DNA from: Candidatus Humimonas hydrogenitrophica | Lineage (GTDB): Bacteria > Gemmatimonadota > Gemmatimonadetes > Palauibacterales > Palauibacteraceae | Length of the DNA stretch: 38,911 nucleotides | Direction of reading: 5' to 3' | Assembly: GCA_947581615.1 (NCBI GenBank) | Contig: CANPVD010000033.1 | Location: 1 to 38,911, forward strand | Shown here: piece by piece, positions 35,262-38,911 of the stretch | How the letters are laid out: each line of letters starts with the position of its first letter | How positions within the stretch are numbered: position 1 is the stretch's first letter | Program-made: the position numbers and the translations under genes | Notes under the pieces: generated by a model | Told to the model about the DNA's origin: nothing | Database searches by the model: none | Seen by the model: the letters and a program-made list of their open reading frames with translations, nothing else

Positions 35262-35458
35262 GGGCTTGGTCGTGGACGGTCGCGCTCCTCTCCTTCGGCG
35301 CGACGACCTTCGGAGTCTGCGGCGGGAGGGAAGCGCGTCCGGGGTGGAGCGGCTCGATCTGTCGAGGGCTTGACGACAATCGTTGGGAGGGATTAGAATC
35401 AAAATCGTGGAAGTTTGTGGGATCGAATCACGTTCGGGGCATGGAGATGGCGGCTTGA
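35258..35458 (+). pseudogene. Truncated small lipoprotein gene after the high-GC propeller
   Basis: An ATG at 35258 overlaps the propeller stop (ATGA). It opens a signal-like sequence, RAWSWTVALLSFGATTFGVC, followed by about 15 residues of high-GC code. From about 35350 the composition changes and the frame continues only into meaningless sequence, stopping at 35458. The layout copies that of the intact pair at 35603-36984, where a propeller overlaps a small CxxC lipoprotein. I infer that the 3' part of this gene was lost when the low-GC block arrived. Confidence 0.5.
35370..35399 (+). promoter_or_regulatory. Predicted promoter of the low-GC propeller/peptide cassette
   Basis: TTGACG at 35370-35375 and TAGAAT at 35394-35399 are separated by 18 bases. 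It lies at the left edge of the low-GC block and would give a leader of about 200 bases before the first propeller gene. Confidence 0.55.
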
Positions 35459-35602
35459 GATCGGGCGCTGCAGACCCATCGTGCGAGTGGGCGTGCAGTG
35501 CCGAATGAGGAATTCTCTCGCGACCCATACGAGGCAGCCCGGCTGTTTCGAACACCGCTTCGCCCATGCCCTACGGCTGCCGACTCGCAGCTACCGGAAC
35601 CT

Positions 35603-36682
35603 GTGAGGCGCAGGACGAGACACCTACCCCTACCCCTGCGCCTTCGTCTCCTTCTGCTGCCGATAGCCTTGGTCGGGTGCCAGGGGCGACGGCCGCCACC
35701 CGCTCCTTCACCTTCCACCGAGGTGATCTTCCCGGTCGATAGCCTTCAACTGCCCCCGAAACTGTGGCTCGGGTTCGCGGCCGATATGGTACTGTGGCCG
35801 TCTCATGGCGCCCTGTTCGCCGCTGATGGGGTCGGCAGCAGGATCATCCGTATCGATCTGGCCACGCGGAGTTCGCGGGTCATCTGTGCGACCGGGTCTG
35901 GACCGAACGAAGTACGCAGTCCCACGGCCCTGGAAGTCCTGGGTGATCGCCTCTGGATCGTCGACAGTGGGAATGGCCGTATCCTCCTCGTGTCCTCGAA
36001 CTGCGCGGATGGCCGTTCCTTTCCCCTCGAGGCTCGTGCCTATTCAACCAACACGGCGCTGGGCCCGACGGGTATGGTGCTCAACCCTACAGGCGGATTC
36101 GACGGCCATTTGCTCACACTCCATGACTCCACCGGGAGACTGGGCAGTCTGGTACCTGTACCGCCGCTTCCTCTTCCCCTCTCTCCGACGGATCTCAAGC
36201 GCGAGGTGGCCCGTCACGAGTTGCCCCAGCTGTTCGCCAACAACGTGCTGGTAGCACAGGACGCCTCGGAAGATGTGTACGTCGCCTCTCTGGGCGCCGG
36301 GTGGTTGAGGAAGTACTCGTGCGATTCGACGCTGGTTTGGGGGACGACGCTGGACGATCCGTTGTTCACGAAGCTCTTGGAAGCGTACAGGGCCCAGAAC
36401 CTGAACGAGCCGAATCCCCGACGGATACATCCCTACCGACTCTTCGCCGATCTCGAGCTCGCCGAGAAGGACGAGGAGGTCTGGCTCTTGAGCTCGCCGG
36501 ACGCCGACTCCGCCATCGTATGGCAGTTCGCCTCCGGGACAGGCCATCTCGATGGGCGCCTGAGCCTTCATGGGGTGTCGTCTCCCGGGGCCTTGACGGT
36601 GGATGACCACGGAGGTCGGTTCTTCGTGATGGCGGACAACGGTGAGAGGGTCTTTGTCTTTTCGACCGACGGCAGTCGATGA
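35603..36682 (+). CDS. 6-bladed beta-propeller lipoprotein (first low-GC copy)
   Basis: From the GTG at 35603 the protein is 359 residues, with an Arg-rich then Leu-rich lipoprotein signal ending in LVGC. An upstream GTG at 35498 would add 35 residues before the signal and is unlikely. Blade-like segments include GFAADMVLWPSHGALFAADGVGSRIIRID, the GSGPNEV hallmark, and LEVLGDRLWIVDSGNGRILLVS. The last blade is LTVDDHGGRFFVMADNGERVFVFS. GC is well below that of the housekeeping part. The stop overlaps the next ATG (ATGA). The partner or ligand is unknown. Confidence 0.72.
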   Translation: MRRRTRHLPLPLRLRLLLLPIALVGCQGRRPPPAPSPSTEVIFPVDSLQLPPKLWLGFAADMVLWPSHGALFAADGVGSRIIRIDLATRSSRVICATGSGPNEVRSPTALEVLGDRLWIVDSGNGRILLVSSNCADGRSFPLEARAYSTNTALGPTGMVLNPTGGFDGHLLTLHDSTGRLGSLVPVPPLPLPLSPTDLKREVARHELPQLFANNVLVAQDASEDVYVASLGAGWLRKYSCDSTLVWGTTLDDPLFTKLLEAYRAQNLNEPNPRRIHPYRLFADLELAEKDEEVWLLSSPDADSAIVWQFASGTGHLDGRLSLHGVSSPGALTVDDHGGRFFVMADNGERVFVFSTDGSR

Positions 36683-36984
36683 TCGCGGCATCTGGATCCA
36701 GACGGGGCCTGTGGGTGCTCGTCGCTGGAGTGTGCATATGCGGTTGCAGTCGTTCTGAGCCGCTCCTGGTCTCGGGCACGACGGTGCGCGATCTCGTTTC
36801 TGACGATTCCACAATTGTCGTGCTCTATGATCCGGCTAGGTGCCTGAGTTGCGACCCCAATATGCTGATGTGGCAGGGGTTGAAAGTGAAAGATCCAGAT
36901 GCTGTGCGGTGGATGGCCATGTCGTGGTTCGTGAAGAATCACGCGTCGATGCGGAGGTCGTCAATCTTGGTCGGCGGCTGTTGA
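36679..36984 (+). CDS. Small CxxC lipoprotein, possibly frameshifted thioredoxin-like
   Basis: A 101-residue frame with a lipoprotein signal ending VCICGC, then a short region and TIVVLYDPARCLSCDPNM, which has C55-x2-C58 just after a beta strand as in thioredoxin-fold proteins. After about residue 75 the sequence looks less natural. A second frame reads VDGHVVVREESRVDAEVVNL and ends at 36992, so a one-base frameshift near 36900-36915 is possible. The ATG overlaps the propeller stop. A thiol role beside a Cys-rich peptide is attractive but unproven. Confidence 0.55.
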   Translation: MIAASGSRRGLWVLVAGVCICGCSRSEPLLVSGTTVRDLVSDDSTIVVLYDPARCLSCDPNMLMWQGLKVKDPDAVRWMAMSWFVKNHASMRRSSILVGGC

Positions 36985-37037
36985 GGGAATAGGTGAGGGG
37001 TTCTCTCACATTCAATCCCAGAAATGGACGGTGAGAA

Positions 37038-37226
37038 ATGCAGGTACGGAAACGAACACGAGCTTGGAAGTGGGGACTCGTGCTGTCTTTCGCCCTAGGA
37101 TTTGCGGCTGCTGTGCATCCACCGCGGGTGATGACTGCGGAAACGAACGCCGGGTTTTGGACTTGGAACATCAATGGCTGTCTACAGAAGTGCGACCCTA
37201 CGCAACCGGGGGGCTGCCCCTGCTAG
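37038..37226 (+). CDS. Exported Cys-rich mini-protein
   Basis: A 62-residue product. Residues 3-9 are basic (VRKRTRA), residues 10-25 form a hydrophobic signal core (WKWGLVLSFALGFAAA), and the rest is a short polar spacer plus a C-terminal core NGCLQKCDPTQPGGCPC with Cys at 48, 52, 60 and 62. This is the build of small exported peptides such as the NVEALA proteins of Bacteroidota, which also sit next to 6-bladed propeller genes, though the NVEALA motif itself is absent. A GGTGAG just upstream may be the ribosome binding site. It could be a disulfide-bonded peptide or be processed further. No known family was recognised. Confidence 0.6.
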   Translation: MQVRKRTRAWKWGLVLSFALGFAAAVHPPRVMTAETNAGFWTWNINGCLQKCDPTQPGGCPC

Positions 37227-37327
37227 AGCGGTGCGTGCCTGGTCGTCTGGCTACAGACGCGATCACGTCTAGGACCACATCGGGCAGGGATCGCGTTGTG
37301 CAGACCCAAGCGACAATCACGTAGACC

Positions 37328-38497
37328 ATGATCCGACGTGAGGCCCCTCACCGCTGTTCCGTCCGCGTTCTGGCTGGTCACGATTTGGTGGCGCGGCTGA
37401 TTCTGTATCTCGTGGCAGTCATAGCCATGACTGCCAGCTGTGGTGGCGAAGAGGTCCGCTCCTTCCCTCGAGTCGTCACAGAATCAGGCCCGGAATGGAT
37501 CAGGTTGGAAACAACCGTCTTGGCCGACCCCAAAGGAAGACAGATAGGAATCCCAGTTGGTCTCGCAGTGGGCAGGCGCGACGGCGACTACTACGTTGCG
37601 GACCGGCTCTTCGGGACCGTATGGCGCTTCGGCCGGGATGGAAGTCTCATACGCCGGTACGGTGGGCTACGGAGTGGCCGAGCATCTGCTCAAAATGTCG
37701 CCGGCGTGGCAGTCGTTGGCGATAGCGTTCTCCTCTTCGATATTGGTTCTTCACGCATACAGATCTTTGCACGGATGACAGGTCGCCTAGTTGGGGATGC
37801 CGATCTCATAGGCGTGCCGTCTGTTAACCTGGGGGGCTCAAGGTCCGAACTGCGATTTGGAACTCACCTCCAGGGTGGACACGGAGGTCTGTTTGTGTGG
37901 GACCGCGCGGCGGGCACCGCGAAGCATATCGCAGACGTTCCCAGCATCTTTGGCCGGGTGCCAGTGCTGGAGCATATCAACTCGATTCCGATCACACAGT
38001 GGGGCGATTCCGTGGTAGTTGGGTTCGGACCGTTGAGAGCCCTCTTGATCGGGTCCGAGGCCGGAGATTGGACCGACACCGTGTACATACCCGTATCGCG
38101 ACGACGAGGATTGGATGTTCGAACGTTGAGTGACCCTCGGGCGACGCGATCAGAGGTGCTGAACAGTTCGTCGTTCTTGGGGGCACTGTACGAACTTCCG
38201 GACGACGATATCCTGGCGATCCACTACGACTATGTCTTCGATGAGGCTAACCCCAGTACGACGCCAGCAAAGCTGTATGCCACAGTGATTGACCGGGAGC
38301 ACCGAACTGCTTGCGTCGACGGCAAGTTTCCCGACGAGCTGTCCACCCAGCCCCGCGTGGCCTTTCGTGGCGATACGGTGGTGGTCTTGGGGAAGAAATT
38401 CGAGAAGCACGGCGCCGTGACAATCGTCAGCAGATGGATGCTGACAACGGAGGGTTGCGAGTGGGTGCATCTTCCGAGCTGGACTGGCATGTGGTGA
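37328..38497 (+). CDS. 6-bladed beta-propeller lipoprotein (second low-GC copy)
   Basis: A 389-residue protein with a long N-terminal region before a hydrophobic lipoprotein-like signal (LILYLVAVIAMTASC), so the true start may be a little later than the ATG at 37328. Blade-like repeats include LAVGRRDGDYYVADRLFGTVWRFGRDGSLIRRYGG, VAVVGDSVLLFDIGSSRIQIFAR, and later TQPRVAFRGDTVVVLGKKFE. GC stays low (35/60 in the row at 37801). It follows the Cys-rich mini-protein by 101 bases in the same direction. An inverted repeat, ACGCGATC (37257-37264) with GATCGCGT (37289-37296), lies between them. Confidence 0.72.
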   Translation: MIRREAPHRCSVRVLAGHDLVARLILYLVAVIAMTASCGGEEVRSFPRVVTESGPEWIRLETTVLADPKGRQIGIPVGLAVGRRDGDYYVADRLFGTVWRFGRDGSLIRRYGGLRSGRASAQNVAGVAVVGDSVLLFDIGSSRIQIFARMTGRLVGDADLIGVPSVNLGGSRSELRFGTHLQGGHGGLFVWDRAAGTAKHIADVPSIFGRVPVLEHINSIPITQWGDSVVVGFGPLRALLIGSEAGDWTDTVYIPVSRRRGLDVRTLSDPRATRSEVLNSSSFLGALYELPDDDILAIHYDYVFDEANPSTTPAKLYATVIDREHRTACVDGKFPDELSTQPRVAFRGDTVVVLGKKFEKHGAVTIVSRWMLTTEGCEWVHLPSWTGMW

Positions 38498-38587
38498 ACT
38501 CCGAGGCCGTTCGCCCGATGTTTCGTGGTAGTGTACTCCAGGTCTTCGAGACATTGGTCCCTCGGGGTTCTGAGAAATCGGCGATCG

Positions 38588-38787
38588 GAGGAGGAAACAA
38601 AGGTAAAGGCGTCGGAGGTCGCCGAGAAGCTGGGCTTCGTGCCCTCGATCCGGACGATCAAGGACCTGTCCCTCGCGCCGGACGGCACGGTGTGGATCCA
38701 GCGGAAGGTCATCGGTCGCGGCACTCCCGGGCCGATCGACGTCCTGTCGCCGCAGGGAGAGTATCTAGTACACGTTGCCACAAGTAT
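38588..38787 (+). pseudogene. Fragment of a beta-propeller lipoprotein C-terminus
   Basis: Frame translation gives ASEVAEKLGFVPSIRTIKDL followed by SLAPDGTVWIQRKVIGRGTP and GPIDVLSPQGEYL. This closely follows the C-terminal blades of the high-GC propeller at 34077-35261 (FVPVIAGLALVPDGSVRIER ... GPIDVLSARGEYLGTLP). After GEYL a one-base insertion shifts the frame; the shifted frame reads TLPQ and stops. There is no start codon or N-terminal part. GC is high again, unlike the block to its left. It is a remnant, cut on the left by the low-GC block and on the right by the IS630-like element. Confidence 0.75.
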
Positions 38788-38911
38788 GATCACGTATAGA
38801 TCTGGCGCAACCAGGGGCTCGGCGGTATCGCTTCCTCACACTCAGGGTGGAGGGGACGATGCCGCGGAAAAGCCCGTACACCATCGATCTGACGCGGGAG
38901 GAGAGGGAGAC
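38788..38911 (+). mobile_element. Left end of an IS630-like insertion sequence (continues outside window)
   Basis: Propeller similarity ends near 38787 and a transposase start follows at 38859, so the element's left end must lie between them. The terminal inverted repeat cannot be defined because the right end is outside the window. IS630 elements insert at TA; several TA sites occur around 38795-38801. Confidence 0.45.
38859..38911 (+). CDS. IS630-like transposase, N-terminal fragment (runs off window)
   Basis: The ATG at 38859 follows GGAGGGG and gives MPRKSPYTIDLTREERE before the window ends. The K-x(5)-LT-x-EER pattern is how many IS630 family transposases begin, leading into their helix-turn-helix domain. 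The catalytic DDE part is outside the window, so the family call rests on 17 residues. Confidence 0.55.
   Translation, partial: MPRKSPYTIDLTREERE

Noticed and set aside
37257-37296. Inverted repeat ACGCGATC/GATCGCGT as a terminator or attachment site
   Set aside because: The 24-base loop, lack of T-run and lack of a second copy make it too weak to call.
38498-38911. Open frame continuing after the second low-GC propeller stop to the window end
   Set aside because: Only 38588-38787 resembles a protein; the rest crosses the IS end and reads out of frame through the transposase start.

Overview
This window is a high-GC bacterial chromosome segment that reads like a member of the Gemmatimonadota. 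That assignment is an inference from several traits together: lipoprotein 6-bladed beta-propellers, a PadR-controlled membrane operon, a bacillithiol gene (bshA), RNase Y next to ZapA, many overlapping GTG/TTG starts and very high GC. Two 60-base rows counted by hand show the contrast inside the window: 44/60 G+C at 26281-26340, but 30/60 at 36841-36900.

Positions 1-35261 are mostly housekeeping genes on the + strand in tight, overlapping operons. In order they are: the end of a PiT phosphate permease; mutL-miaA; a reversed SnoaL-like secreted protein; bshA-nadC-birA-coaX; a reversed small membrane protein; CIRCE-groES-groEL with a strong terminator hairpin; a predicted M30-like metallopeptidase lipoprotein and a second lipoprotein; thrS; a reversed membrane-anchored cytochrome c; a leader with a terminator hairpin followed by infC-rpmI-rplT-pheS-pheT-(coiled-coil protein)-zapA; a structured gap with a terminator; rny-folD-xseA-xseB-(polyprenyl synthase)-nadK; recN; a reversed outer-membrane-type protein; tRNA-Cys(GCA); a PadR regulator with its own promoter/operator, a four-helix membrane protein and a MotA/TolQ/ExbB-like protein; and a beta-propeller lipoprotein. 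This part serves translation, DNA repair, cofactor synthesis (NAD, biotin attachment, CoA, folate, bacillithiol), protein folding and cell division.

From about 35350 to 38580 base composition falls sharply and the content changes. A propeller lipoprotein, a small lipoprotein with a CxxC motif, a 62-residue exported peptide with four Cys near its C-terminus, and a second propeller lipoprotein lie in a row behind their own promoter. On the left this block interrupts a small lipoprotein gene that overlapped the high-GC propeller by ATGA. On the right it abuts a high-GC fragment of a propeller C-terminus and then the start of an IS630-like transposase. The layout (exported Cys-rich mini-protein between propeller lipoproteins) recalls the NVEALA-peptide/6-bladed-propeller pairs of Bacteroidota. 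It is the best candidate in the window for an undescribed system; its function is unknown.
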